A DNA stretch of 64,000 nucleotides. It comes from Paracyclopina nana (Eukaryota; Arthropoda; Copepoda; Cyclopoida; Cyclopettidae). The position numbers and the translations under genes were made by a program. Within the stretch, counting starts at the first letter, position 1. Each line of letters starts with the position of its first letter. The stretch spans positions 3,244,001 through 3,308,000 of the forward strand of contig JAGUCH010000006.1 of the NCBI GenBank assembly GCA_019096065.1, written 5' to 3'. Under the pieces are notes generated by a model. It did not search any database, was not told where the DNA came from, and saw only the letters and a program-made list of their open reading frames with translations. Shown here piece by piece: positions 49,925-63,691 of this stretch.

Positions 49925-52601
49925 ATGTCCGACAAGAAGAACACAATGCTTGATCCAGCAAGAGCTCGTGTCATCAAGGCAATCCGTGAAGAAACCAAGG
50001 GCGGCTTCATTTCGAGCAATCCGAGCAGTCAGGCCCTCATGGCGAAATTGGATCCCTACAGTGAAGTTGTGGTGAGGAATTCTTCAGAGGAGTCCATTGA
50101 CAGCTACAAAGCTCACTATCATCCCGTGAAATCTCCAAACTTTGTCAGCAAAGCAGATTGGCTGACTTTGGCTGTGCTGACGTTTGTCAACCTCATCAAC
50201 TACATGGACAGATACACCATTGCTGGTATAATCATTACCTTAAGCTTTCATATTCATAACTTCACTTTAACCTCTGGTTTCGTTGCATTTCAAAATTCAC
50301 TGATCCAACATTTTGTCTAGGGCATGATTTGCCTTCTTTCCCTAAGGTCAAGGTCAACTTTTATGAAAGGTTGTGTTTTTTGGCCAAACAATCACGCACA
50401 TTTTTTTAGCTACAGCTCTGCTTGAACGCAATTTGCTCCGTTGAACATTGAGAAAGTAATCTTCTTCGCAATGTAAATGGTCCCTATTAAAGGCTACAGT
50501 ATTTCTAGAGCCTTCAGAGTTTGCTGTTATGCAACACTCTTTTATCGATCTGCGGAAAAAACCCAACTCAAATTGACTTTTCGTAATTATACATTTTGTG
50601 AATGACAAGCAAGGTTGCTATTATCAAACTTTAAACAGCTTTCTTAAAACTGCAAGTGTTATATGGAGGAGTTCGATTTTGCGAGGACTTCTCGAATATT
50701 CTGCTTTGAACTGGCTTTTAGAAAGTGGCCACTAAGTAACAAAAGAGTAGACTTGTTTGGTTTATAAGATACACTTCATTATTAATCGATAGCACTGAAA
50801 GCAGGCCCATAGTAACGGAAATTTCCACTACATGCTCTTATAAATTGAATGAAATTTTTCAGGTATCCTCAGCTCGGTGCAAGAATACTATGGAATCAGC
50901 AATGGTCACGCTGGTCTCTTGCAGACAGCTTTTGTCGCCAGTTTCATGGTGTTTGCTCCCCTCTTTGGCTTCTTGGGAGACCGATACAACCGGAAATGGG
51001 TCATGGTCTTTGGCATCACTATCTGGTCCATAGCCACTCTCCTGGGATCATTCATGACGTACTTTGAAGGCTTTATGGTAATGAGAGCCCTCGTGGGAAT
51101 CGGAGAGGCCTCTTACACAACAATTGCTCCCACCATCATCAGTGACCTGTTTGTGAAGGAAATGAGGTCCAAGGCTTTGGCAGTATTCTACTTTGCCATA
51201 CCTGTTGGATCTGGCTTGGGCTATGTCGTTGGCAAGGGCTTGGCCGATGTCTTTGGAGATTGGCAGTGGGCTCTCAGGGGAACTCCCATCCTGGGGGCAA
51301 TCGCAGTTCTTGCCATCATGTTCCTTGTCAAGGATCCTCCTCGGGGTGAGAGTGAGGGCCACAACCAACTGAAGGCCACATCTTACCTGGAGGATTTGAA
51401 AGATCTGTGCTCCAACAAGTCTTTTATCTTGTCAACTCTGGGTTTCACTTGCGTCACCTTTTGCACTGGAGCTTTGTCATGGTGGGGACCAAAGTTCCTA
51501 CAAGATTCCATTCAGGCAGCCAACATTGCCACAGAAGACAGACCGATGAGCCCCCAGAGGTATATTACAGTAATTTATCTTGATTCTTGCATGTTGCTCA
51601 TTGAAGCATATATATTTTCAGCATTGCATTTGTGTTTGGAGTCATCACAATGCTCTCCGGAATCATCGGAGTTCCCATGGGCAGTCTTCTGAGCACGAAA
51701 TGGAGGCCAAAAAATCAAAGGGCAGACGCTCTCATCTGCGGAATGGGCCTAGCTTTATCATCTGTTTTCCTTTGCCTTGCCCTATTTACGTGTAACATCA
51801 ACTTCTTCCTGGCCTTTGCACTCATATTTTTCGGTGAAGTCTCCTTGAACTTAAATTGGTCAATTGTGGCTGATATTCTATTGGTGAGGCTCTAACAACA
51901 ATTTTAATCTATGCAAGTTCACTCATCTAGTCCATTTTTAATCAGTATGTTGTGGTACCAACACGTAGAGGATCGGCTGAAGCAATCCAAATTCTCATTT
52001 CTCATCTGTTTGGAGATGCAGGCAGCCCTTATCTGATTGGAATCGTAAGTGCCTCTAAATTGATTCAGAGCTCGGTGTACTTAATGAGGGTTTTTTTGCC
52101 TTAAAAGGTGTCGGATTCGTTGAAGGAAACAACCGTGACAGTCGAAGAGTATTGCCCGACTCTTGAGTTACATGAGTTGAAGGCTGATAATGCTACAGCC
52201 TTGTGTGAGCACACTCGTGACTTCTACAGCATGCAGTATTCCCTTGTGGTCAATATCCTTGTTGTATTCCTTGGAGCTCTCTGCTTCTTCTTGAACGCCA
52301 TATGGATCATCAAAGATAAAGAACGAGTGGAACAACTCGTGGCTGGTAAGCTTTTCCGAAAACCATTTCAGACATTGTTTCAGTGAGCTAAAATATGCAT
52401 TTTTCAGCTTCAGATGGTGGCTTGAATTGTGAAAAGGAAGAAATGATGAGTGAAAACAACTCCACGTGGTCTCAAGATGATCTGCCACCTCAAATCATCA
52501 TTACCAAAGTTCAAAGTCAAGAAACAATGAAAAACGTAGAAGAACCCTTGTTGCGGCCTCTTGGTATCCACAAGTCAATTCCGAGCAATCCTAGCATATG
52601 A
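49925..52601 (+). CDS. spin (SPNS1-like): Spinster-type major facilitator transporter
   Basis: Six exons: 49925-50225, 50863-51559, 51622-51883, 51946-52044, 52108-52345, 52408-52601, 596 aa. After a soluble N-terminus, the MFS fold begins with [19 protein letters not shown], the spinster signature split by intron 1. It continues with [31 protein letters not shown] (the GDRYxRK loop), [17 protein letters not shown] and the second-half GSPYLIG and [14 protein letters not shown]. About twelve membrane segments can be drawn. Spinster proteins act on late endosome/lysosome membranes and export lysophospholipids or sphingoid lipids. Loss in flies causes lysosomal storage and synaptic overgrowth. 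Three introns are 61-63 bp, a compact style. Confidence 0.92.
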
Positions 52602-52888
52602 AACTGGTGATTTCAAAAAATTCCTCCTGGCTGTGTCCCAAAAAACATATAAGTTATCGATCGGTGCGTCAAGTGATTTGAAAGTATTTTGGCAAAACAA
52701 CCTAATCATCATCATTATCCGTTACATCAACTATGACAAAATATGGATCCCTGCCCTGCATTTACAAGGATTGTTCATTACTAGTCAATCAAACCAAAAA
52801 TTAGAACTAATGAAATTTTTTCGTTTTGGTCCTTACAGTTAAGTACCGTAAACTTAGTTGTTGTTAATTCGATCATAAGTTATTGAAA

Positions 52889-52894
52889 AATAAA
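52889..52894 (+). terminator. Poly(A) signal candidate of spinster gene
   Basis: AATAAA 287 nt after the stop at 52601. Stretch 52602-53395, between the convergent spinster and TBC1D2 stops, otherwise shows nothing recognisable. Confidence 0.5.
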
Positions 52895-53395
52895 TGATAA
52901 TTTATTGCTCACTTGGTACCTTTTTTCCAGAAATTTAATGCAATTTTACACTTGAACACGCTGATTCAAAAAAATTGATAATTAATTCTAAATCAGTGCG
53001 GACTCGCTCGCATGAGAAAAGATGATTGACCGTTAATTTTCAAATTCTGTTTATTCGAATCTAGCAACATCTATAAATTCTCAATTGTCAGCCATGCAAC
53101 AGTTAGTCAAATTAATTTCCACCAATGCAATGCTCAATTTAGGGGCAACAACCCAAAAAAGATGCAGTTGTTTCATCTCTCCAATTATTGCTGGTTATCT
53201 CGTGAAATATCTGTCTTGCAGGATTTCATAATTAAGAGTTTGCTCAATTGTAACATTTATCAGATTATAATAGGAGTAAATGGCTTCACCAGCGAAGCTT
53301 GTTTTTACGACAATGGATTTTCTTTTGCAATAGCTACATTTGCGCAAATCATTTACAGCTTGGTGACGGGTCGAGTCAAAAAAGCATTAGTTCCT

Positions 53396-56300
53396 TCAGT
53401 AATCATCTTCTTCAATTTGTCCAGGAACATCACATACCATATCCTCTCGTTTGCAGGAAGGTGTACGAGCCAGAGAGCTTTTCCTGTAGATTTGCCTGAT
53501 TTGATCTAGCTCCTTCTTTTGTGCCTACGATTTTTAACATGCAGTCAAAAATATCCCTTAAATCAAAATATAGTGGTGAGCTTACTTCAAGCAATTTGTA
53601 ATGGTGCTCTCTCTTGTGAATGATGGACCTCATGGGAAAAGGATTCAGCTCATGAAAAGCAATCTGAAATTTGATACCAATTTAAAGTACAAAAGCAAAA
53701 ATATCTCAGAGAAAGCTGATTGTTTACCTGAGTCAAAGTAACTGTATCCGTCAAATATTCCACACCATCCCTGAGAGTGTTGTAGATTGACATGTAATCA
53801 CACTGTTTCAGCAAAGCTCCTTCCATGTACTTGAATATGGCGATAGCGTATCTAAAGAGGACCTGTGCACGCAGAGAAATTCATTAAAAAGTTCAAGACT
53901 GCCATTTGATTAGCCACTTGCCTTGCTGCCTTCAAACAGAAATGCATCCCAGATATGTAAGTAGGTCTTCACAGGCATTGTATCAACGAAAACACAGAGA
54001 AACCAATTTAAGGAGAACAGAGCTGGATCAACGCCATGCTTGTTGAAGTGTTGGTTCAATTTGGGCAGTTTTTCAGCCAGCAGCTCCTTGAGTACTTCCT
54101 AAAAAGCAAATTAATTTCCAGCAGAGTTGAAGATACACTATCTAAGTCTAAATGCAAAGATGGTAGTAGTATTTGTACTGTTTACCTGATCAACTTGTGC
54201 TCCAATGAGTTGTTTGTCTCTGCTGTAATACTCTGACGGCATCAAAGACTCAATTATGTAGACAAGACACCAAAAAGCATCCTCCTCTGCCATGAACAAA
54301 AGTGCTATGGCAACCAACCGGTTGAAGCCCTAAATGCACGAAAGCAATCAGTTAAAACATGCCTTTTACTTCTTGCCATATATAGGATAAGCACCTGGCA
54401 ATATTCCACATCAGGATTGTGTACACTGTAAGCCAGCAAAACTCGTCTTAATTTGGGAATACCGTCAGCATTCAAACTGTCGTAGTGTTTGTTGCTCGGC
54501 AAAGTCCTCAGCAGATCCAATTCAATCTGGGCAGAAAAAAATTATTTTCTATACTTTGAGCAGGAATAATGTGTAGGTGTATTTTTCACGCAACCTTGAC
54601 CAAAACTGTAAGATCTCTCTTTTCTGAGTGCGCGTATTACACAACCGCAATACATAAGCATTGAAATGTATTTATATGAGAACTACCTGCTTAGCTGCTG
54701 GAGTCAGTTTTCTGCTTGGATTGTAATTAGCCAGCAACTTTTTATAGTAGTCAGCCTCGAATTTGTCGTTTTGTACTCTCATCAACTTGTGGTCCACAAT
54801 GGCTTTCCAGACTGCCCCACGTTGCAGAATGGGAATGCCGAGCCTCAAAAGATTCTTCAAGTCTGTTGTCATAGTAAATGGAGTTTTGGTGTTCAAAGAA
54901 GCAATGGCTTCGTCCCATCGTTTCTCACGATTCTCGTCCTAGAAAAGAATGCTTAGTTGGAGGAAGCTTTCAATGGTCATGAACTTACATGATACCCTCC
55001 ATCATCGAGTATCTCGTGGTGATCTTCAGCTTGACGTCGCAGCTTTTCTGCCTTGTCTTCAATGCTACTGCCAGAGGTGTCGATTCTGAAGCCAAAGCGA
55101 TCAAAAGATGCTGACGTTTGCGCCAAATTAGGTCGTTCTGCAGCCTCCACAATATCCTGAGAAAAAAAGGGTTCAAATTAAAATTTGTTCATTACACACA
55201 AAAGCTTTTTCCCAAGGCAAAAAAAGCCATTCGATGAACTAGAGATTGACTTGCTGCATCCTTTCCATTACAATAGTTCATGAATGAAAAAGAAACCATT
55301 CATGCAAGGAAACATGAAGGCACAATCAAGAAACACACCCTTAAAAGCCTGCTTGTGGTTTGAATTAGCTAGGATAAAAACAGACAAAATGCTGCAGTTT
55401 TGAAACATCATCTCTCTTGGGGAAAAGAGAGGATATTATGGGCTATTTTAGGAGCTGGAGATGGTGTGTCCTCAGAATACATTTGATCATCATGTGTATT
55501 CACTGGATACAGCGCTATATTTATCGGACGAATGGGCATGTAATTGCTTATATGCCTCTTTTGTATCCGACTCGTCACTGTCAGAGCTCTTAAATTTAGC
55601 TCTCCAAGCTAAATTGTCTTCATTTTTTTGGACCTCGTAAACACCTTTAAGTAATTCTTGGATGTAAGCTATTATTATCCTGCTTAGGAATAGCTTTTTC
55701 TTCCCATTCATTCAATGCAGAAAAACAATGACGTCTGCACTTTCAGTAGCTTATAATAGCCTTCAATTTGATGCTTCTTCCTCTGGCAGGAGAAGCAAAA
55801 AATATTCACATTTTGAGTGTTTACCTTGAGCAATTGGCTGACCATTTCTTGCCTGGATGCAGACACTCCAACTTGCGGGTTGTGCAGTTCATTGAGAAGC
55901 AGCAAGTATTTCGATTGAATTTGGTAAAACTTGGCCTCCCAATCCGACGATTCTCTGTAAAAAAGTGATAAAGTTGAGAACAAAGCAAATTAGATCTAGA
56001 AAGCCGAACGTACATAAACAGCTTTTGTTCTCTGTCGATAGCTTGTTGCCGAAGGTGATTCAACTCCAGAACTTCCTTATTAAGGAACTTATTCTGCATT
56101 TCGTAGGCAACGACCATATCCTGGAGTTTTTCTATATCTTGAGCTGAGATGGAGTCCGAGTCAGTGGAGGAGCCTTGCATTTTTGATGTCAGGTGCTCAG
56201 AGGCTCGTAATTCTGGGCCATACTGAATAGCAGAAAAAAAGAATCCATTTCAATTATTCAAGAGCTGGACTGTGCAGCATTAGTCTCTCATAGTATACAT

Positions 56301-59300
56301 AAACAACTGAGGAACACCAGACTCCAAGCTAAAAAGCCTCTAATCAAAGAGCTGACAACAACCCAAGAGTAAAATTGTTCCCATAATTATCTCGAAATAA
56401 CTAATCTTTGTGATGAGCTAATTTACTGACCTGAATTGATAGAGCTACATCAGCTGATGATCAATTGACAGTTCTTTGGTTGGAGGCTTTTAGCTTTACT
56501 CTAGTTGACTTACTGTGCTCGCTTTATCACTTGTTTGCACTCCCACTTCCACATATTCCTTGAATTCGCCCTTGTCGCTATCAAAGGACAGACCATTGCT
56601 GCTGTTCACCCTCAGCACGGCCATTTTTTGGAGGCTCAAATTACCCGGTTGGGCCCGTGGGCCACCAGGACTTGGGGGTACACTGGAATTCATAACTACT
56701 GTTTTGAGTTCTAATTCATGCAATTGGTTCGTTAATCGCACAATGGACTCGTCTTTGACCTGCAAAAAAAGAGAACACCTTTAATTAGTTTCCCCTTATT
56801 TTAGTGAATTAAAAAAGCTATAGTTTACCTCTATGAGGTCTTGAAATGTTTCCAGCTCTTTTGACACTTTGTCTAATTGCTGAGTGATTTTGTCGTTTTC
56901 GATTTGTTTGTCACGAGATGCATTTTCCAGCTCAACAATCTGCAAAAGTAAAGCCAACTTGAACCCTAGGCAATCGAGAGATTTTACGGGAGCTTCAAAA
57001 ACCTGGGTATCTTTGGTGTGCAGAATATCTAAGAGGTGAGTATCGTCCAAATTCGACATATGCAACGAGGTCCTGAAACGAACAAAAGATGAGCTTTATT
57101 AAATCTGCATTAATCTGCTCAAGTCTAAATATTTAAAGTGGCCTTAAAGCCACCTCGAGCTTCCAGGAAGCATGTCAGCTAATTTGTCTGATGAGAAACG
57201 AAGTAAATTATGCTGTAGAGCTTTCTACCACAATGGTTGAGACTTTTGTGGAGGCCATGTTTGCTCTTTTGGAAGCAGCAGATGTTTGATTAGGGAGCCA
57301 CCAAGTCATCTATTTTCGTAGCAAAGATGTTTTTCCGCCTCCTTTATTGCCCTATAGTAAGATGTTGTAAAGGTCTCTTGAGAGCTTAGCCTTCTAAAAA
57401 GTAGGCCCCTTTTAAGTGAAGTGCCTCTATATGTAAAAATACTATTACACTCGCGTAGCGATCTTTTTTAGCATTACTCTTTCGTATTTTTTTTAAAGAG
57501 CCAAAAAGCCTCAATTACATCAGTAAATGAGAAAAGAGGGCTCGCAATTAATCTTAAGCTTACAAAGTGTCTTTCTCCTGCTGAAGCTCTTCAACTTGCT
57601 TTCTTAGGACACTTATGACCTCCTTTGAGGCTGCAGCCTCATCACGAACAGCCTGGAGATCTTCTTTGATATTTTGAAGCTCAACAGCTTCGCTGGAAGA
57701 CCTTCCGAGGATGCCCAAAGATGTCCGTGCTGAAGGGGAAAGTACTGTTTGGTTGAAAGGACTGGTTTGGCCTCCAGCTGAGGCCAGACCAGCTGTACTG
57801 CTGGACTTTTTATCCCTCAAGGACTTCCTAATTTTAGTCAATGCCTGAAACGAACAAAAACCATTACATGCTTGATGAACCTATGTATTTTTTGGTTAAT
57901 AGATGAAAGTACTGAGCCTTTCATTACAGTTGTAAACTCTCGAGGAAAATAAGGGAACGGATTTTCTACAGAAAAGAACTTTTGACAGCTCAAAGCTTTA
58001 ATCAGGTTTTCGAATTAGAATAAAGTTATACCAAATCCTTTTTTATTTTCTCAAAAGGTCATTTCACCAGATACGAGTAAAACAACTCAAGCGTATCTTT
58101 CCCATATGGAGCTTACGAGCTCTCTCTCTCATTCAACCAGTCAAGGAGAAACTGATTTTTTGCCCTTATTGAAGATGAGATTTCCAATTTTGAGCATACC
58201 AGTCAAAGTACATCATTGGCATAATTTTCGTAATTTATGTTATTGAATCTGTACCTGGAAGCTTCCTGGAGTGGAAGAAATGCCCAAAGGTTTGTTCGCA
58301 GGAGGAGAAAGCATGCCCGAATTTCCCCCAGGAGGCGAAGGAGTTCGCATTGATGAGCTTCTGGGTATCCGAAAATTGGGACGATTCCGAGTAAAGCTCT
58401 GAAAGAGGAGGAAAAAAGTTGGTTTAGCTAATTGCTCTCACAGATCGTCAAACCTCAAGTTTACAGGCTTTCAACTAATTTTATGCTACACTTTAGAGCT
58501 CACTTATAAGAGCTATTTCGCAGAGATACAGCATTTAAGCGAAAAAGCAATTTTAATCAATTTTGAATACTCTACGATTACATTGAATAAAATAATGGAT
58601 CAAGGAAAAATGATAATGCTTACATATGCTTTCGAGAGATGTGTAGTAGTGAAAAATATAGCTTTTACACTAATTTCATATTAGAAAGCAGCACTATATG
58701 ACACAGACAGAAACTTTCCAGCAGGATTTAATTAAAGCCGTCAAAAGACCAAGAGTCTTTGCAGTGGAAGAAGTACAAAATGATACTACTTCTAAGTCGA
58801 AAAAGGAACAAAATTATGTAAGAAAAAAGTTGATGAAACTTTACCCATCTCGTCACATGAGCAACCTTAAGAAGAATAGGTCATTTGTTATGAGGAAATC
58901 ATTATCAATATATATTGTGGCCTAACTCCGAGCATGTGCAACGTGAATTTGTTTATCTTGGGGTATGATGATATAAGATAGCTAGTCTGAATAATTCAGG
59001 AGAATCTTGTTACTTTGAGCCACCTAAAATCTCGGAAATATAGGGAACCGTAAATCGTACCATATTTATCCTACCGGCAAGCTCATAAGATTTCAGACGG
59101 CTGATTGCTGACTTCGTAGCGCCGTCTGAATGAGCAAAATGCCTTATTTTCTTGATTATTTTTCGTAAGGTATAATTTTTACAAGCTTAAGTAGTGTCTA
59201 AGATTCAAATTGACCAATTATATTTACATCTCACTATATTTAGAGAGCTATCTTTCCTGAAATTCCATCTTTTCCTCAAATTAGAGGCTGGCCTTTGGGC

Positions 59301-62300
59301 TGGCTTACGGGCAAGCTAGAACACTAATTAAAAGTGTATCCAGATTGACCCATTTTATTAAAGTGGCGTTTTTGTACGAGGGATCTGGCTCTTTTTGACT
59401 TTTTAATATAGTTCACATCTGGCAGTTCACTTGTTAAACGTGTCAACTACGCGCGCGCACTGATGACGTCAAGCCGTCTGAACTCAGTGCCATCTAGTGC
59501 AGTCAGCCTGACTTCGGGTTCCTATACTCAGCTTAATTATCTTGATAATGGCTTAACTAGATTACAAAAGGCGACGGCTAAGCTTAGTTAGCACGAAAAA
59601 AAATCGAGACAATATTATAGTGCTAAATTGATTTGTAGGTAACGCAATAGCCAACTGTTTTTTACCTTGAGGGCAAAAAAACAGCCAATAATGAAGAGTT
59701 ACAGGAATTTTGCTATATAAAAGGCATACGACAGATTCAAATCGCATAAATGCTATGTGAATGCGTGAAAGCAATACATTCCAAGGCTAAAAATCAATAA
59801 TATCTTCTCTCCCCACACTTCACTGCAGGTCAGCATATGAAAAAACACTTCAGAACGCCATGTTCTACACTCGTTACGTAAAACGACAAGTGCATCTGAG
59901 AAACCAGAAAGAACTGGCTTGGAAATTGAATTATTATGGATTTCCCAAGAGAGTTCATTTATCTAATGAGCATTACAAATGAAATTCCACCTACTTGGAA
60001 GAAAGTCGTTTTCTTAGAGCAATAATCTGCTGACTTGGGAGGAGAAGTGACATTATGCTGGTGGAATAAAGTAACTGGAGTGCCAGGATGAGCTGTCAAA
60101 TCCGCAGGTTTTTCCAAGGTAGTCATCAATTCCTTGAAAGGTGAGGAATCCTTTAAGTGACAATCTGAGTCGTTGTTAGGCGAAACTTGGCTGTCCTCCT
60201 CATTGTCTGGTGTTTTCAGAAGACCCATCTTAAAGTGCAAATACTTGAATTACGTACAGTACTTTTAGCTTATCAATGTAGTATCTTGGCCACAAAATAT
60301 CACCAGGATATTGTAACTTGTAAAAAGCTTACTTGATGTGGATTGACGGCATTTCGCATACCAGCTGCCCCACCAGCTGAGAAATCCCTACGAGCTTTTT
60401 GCAGCTGTTGCAACCAATACATCCGTTTTTCTGCTGTACCAGCAGACACAACGTATTCACCAGTTTTCGTACTGGAAAAAAGTCACCTTTTAAAAAATCT
60501 TTTGAAACGGCTGAATGAATCGCATTTGCTTCGATCAATATACAAGAAAAACAATGGCGAAAGCTGATACCATCATAGTGTAGGAGTATTTGATGATACT
60601 TTTAGAAACCTTCTAGAAACATGATAGCACTTTTGGTAAAGACACTATCATTACTTAAAATGAATTTGAACATGGAGATATTTTGCTGCTACATATATAG
60701 GAGAAACGAAAAGCGCTACTCTCATTGTATTTCGCCAAGTTGCTACTCTAATACATCAAATTGTTTTGGTTGCTCCTTAATTGAAGTAATTATGCCCGAG
60801 GAAAGTACATTTGTCTCAATTTGTGCCAAGGCAATATAGCTTCCAGATGCAAGCAAGAAGCTATTTTTGTTTCAACTAGATTCAAAGGGATCAAAGTTTT
60901 TTTCCGCTCAAAGCCATAAAAGGAAACTGATTTGCCCATACGTACTTAGATGGCTCGTTTCGTGGTAACATAGTATTATAGCAAATAGCTGGCAGTATAT
61001 ATACTGCCAGTCACATAATCCAATAATACCAAAATAATTACCTTCGAGATAAATGTTGACTCAGGCCCAGCAACTAATCATTTATAACTAATACAGGGCC
61101 AAGCTACTTAGTATTTACACCATAAAATTACATGCTTAATGTTGCCAAGTTTGCCTCGAATTTCTGCTTTGAACTGGATATTACAACTCTTTGGTTGCGA
61201 CGCAGTTTTCTTACCAAATCGTAAACTCCCCAGAGTTGTCTTCTTCCACATCATAGCAAAAAGTGGCAGACGCTATGTCAATTTCACCCACAGGATCAGC
61301 TCCTCCCAAATCTTCCTTCTCGTTACGATAATACTTCAACTTGCCAGCTTTTTTGTCGTACACAACCCACCTTGTTTTCATCATTTGTCTCAGCCCTTTG
61401 GCACTGATCACCAGCATATGGAGATAGCCTGAAAAGAAGCAATCAAGTTATATATGAGGGCTCTTTGTCTACGCTCCAATGAAAACAGCCTGGAAACTGC
61501 AATAAAACTGCATTTCAGCCGCGTAAGCAAGAATTTCAAAATGGATCTTATCCTGAATAAAAGATTATAAAATCCTACGTTTAGATGTACGCCAAGCATT
61601 TGGAGAAAGGAATTTACTTTTGAGGCAATTGCAACACAGTGGGCCTCATATGCCCTTTAAAAGCTCACAATGAAATGCTAAAGATAATCTCAAGATATCC
61701 CAGTGTGAATGCACGCAATTATTGTTGACTTGGAAGGTTGTTGGGAGGAAATATTATGCAACAACATGGTAATCTAAAAATAGCATGAGGAATGTAGCAA
61801 TGTAGTACATAAAGGCTTTTTGAAAAATGTGAAATAATAGAGAAAGCAGCATTTAATTAAGTCAGTGAACATTTGTTGCTCTTTCTCAAGACAAAGGGAA
61901 GAAAAAGCATCTTTTTCTCCTTACTTTTGACAGGATTTAGCTGAGAAAACACGAGCCTGACGTGAGATTTAGGGTGTGCCAGACAAATCAGCGTTGTTAA
62001 TCTAATGCTTTTATCATATTGTAACTTAGCCTTAACAATGCTGCTCGTGATTTACTGAGAAATCCGAGCTTTTACCTAAATGTATGTATACGTAGCCAAC
62101 TTGCTAACGTTACACAAAAACGACACTGACAGAAAAAAATTGGAAATCGATACTGATGTCATTCGAAAAGTAAAACGACAATAATGCATACTTTGCTACT
62201 GTCAAATTGTGATATATCGGGGATACATGGAACGTTGGTCCGGATCTAGCCATTGTAGAGCCTAACACATTGGCGTTTGACCTCGAAAAAGAAATTGGGA

Positions 62301-63691
62301 AGGGATTGACGCGATTTCTAGCGGTGTGCTTTCTTCTTTGCTATCCGCAGAACCATATAAGCTTTTTGCTCAGAGGAGGTTTTTTTTGCCTTCCCATCTA
62401 ACCCACAAAGGTTTCAATATAGTTCTATCCCTGATCTAACCCATAGCTTCCTCGTAAAAATAGAGTATGTGTATGCATACTACATATATGTATAAACCCT
62501 AAGCCTTTCAGCTAGTACGCACAGGCATTAAGCACTTCTCGCATGCTTAAAAGGAGAGACGCTGAAGTTGTGAAAAATAAGCAAGCAAACCTGCGTGGAA
62601 CTTTCTCTTTTCATAAAATAGATAGCTCTACAAGACTCTCATCTACGTAAAAGTGTCACTTTACCTTTAAGGGAATCTCCAGAGGTGCTCAGATTTGCAT
62701 TCTTGTTCAATAAAGCTTGTGGAGGTTGTTTGACTTGGCTTTCACTGCTTTCACTCGTTTGCAACTGCTCCTCAATTTCATTGCCAATTTTGATAAGATC
62801 ATTGGCTACCTGGTCCAGCACACTGGTCGTCTCAGTTTCTTGCTGCTGGGATGGAATTGAGATGGGAGAAGGGGTTCCATGCTTTGGGTTAGGAGAAGAT
62901 ATGCCAGGGCTGGTTTTCAAAACTTTTCGTTTATATCTTGGTGGAGCCACAGGGGGCTTCTCCATGCTATCCCCCATAGTCTTAAAAAGGGGGTGTGGCA
63001 TTGTGGGGCTTTCTGGGGGCGTGTTGTAATCCGTGTTGGTCGATTTCAAGGTTGCAGATTTATCTTGATCCAGCAAGTCCAACAAATCACGGCCTGAAAA
63101 ATAGATATACAGTTAGGTTGATGAAAGCGCACGCGCAACAGCTGCACGCGGCCACGCGCAACAGCTAACTATGAGAAAAACGTAAGGCGATCATCAGTTA
63201 ATGAGGTTGCGTATGTGATTTCGCCTAAATTCATAAAATAGATGAGCTAAAATAAATTAGTGACACTCTGATAGGAATGCAAAACACACAAGATTTTGAT
63301 GCTAGAGAAAGAATCTTGCAGCTAAGGCAAAGCTGGAGGTTAATTTAGACACTAAAAAAAAAAGGAAAAAGAAGAAGGTAAATGCGTATGCTCACTGAAT
63401 TGGATCTTCTGCTGTGTTAGCAACTTGATAAAATGTCGGTTTGGACTGGACAAGGAGAAAAGTGTGTTAGTGTCTCACAAAAATGAGAGGCAACTTTGGC
63501 ACCGAAAGCACATGATATTTGAGGTCAACTACAGCTAAACAACTGCCATTAATAAGCAGGAGAGAGCTTTGGGGAGACTTATACACCACAAAAGTTCAAA
63601 ACTTACGCTGATTGTTGTAAGGGCTGCTGGAACTGTGCTTGCCAAACTTAAATGGCTGGATATCCGTCTCGTCTGCATCAACATAAAACAT
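53396..63691 (-). CDS. TBC1D2-like: TBC1D2/Armus-type Rab GTPase-activating protein (PH, coiled coil, TBC)
   Basis: About 21 exons: 63691-63607, 63093-62665, 61428-61215, 60471-60333, 60228-59995, 58398-58255, 57844-57564, 57072-57003, 56939-56829, 56759-56514, 56222-56014, 55954-55825, one unresolved exon near 55700-55515, then 55156-54989, 54938-54687, 54526-54395, 54329-54186, 54098-53922, 53862-53728, 53663-53586, 53524-53396. Roughly 1230 aa. A PH domain (about 172-280) starts GYLHMLVISAKG and ends YWLQQLQKAR. Coiled coils span about 460-760. The TBC domain carries the Arg finger in IELDLLRTLP and the Gln finger in NPDVEYCQGFNRL, then AFWCLVYIIESLMP and NWFLCVFVDTMP. Family members inactivate Rab7 at endosomes and autophagosomes downstream of Rac. 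An in-frame TGA precedes the chosen ATG. The N-terminal 170 residues before PH are Pro/Ser-rich. Confidence 0.88.
59043..59522 (-). mobile_element. TA-flanked 480-bp MITE, copy B (TBC1D2 intron)
   Basis: Reverse-orientation copy of the element at 41019-41499, begins GGGAACCGTAAATCG and ends CTTCGGGTTCC, with TA on both sides (59041-59042, 59523-59524). It differs from copy A by scattered substitutions and small indels, so it is not a very recent duplicate. It sits in the intron between TBC1D2 exons at 59995 and 58398. Confidence 0.75.

Noticed and set aside
58698..58925. 75-aa basic plus-strand ORF next to the MITE copy
   Set aside because: Lies in a TBC1D2 intron on the opposite strand, Lys/Asn-rich AT-driven composition, no domain.
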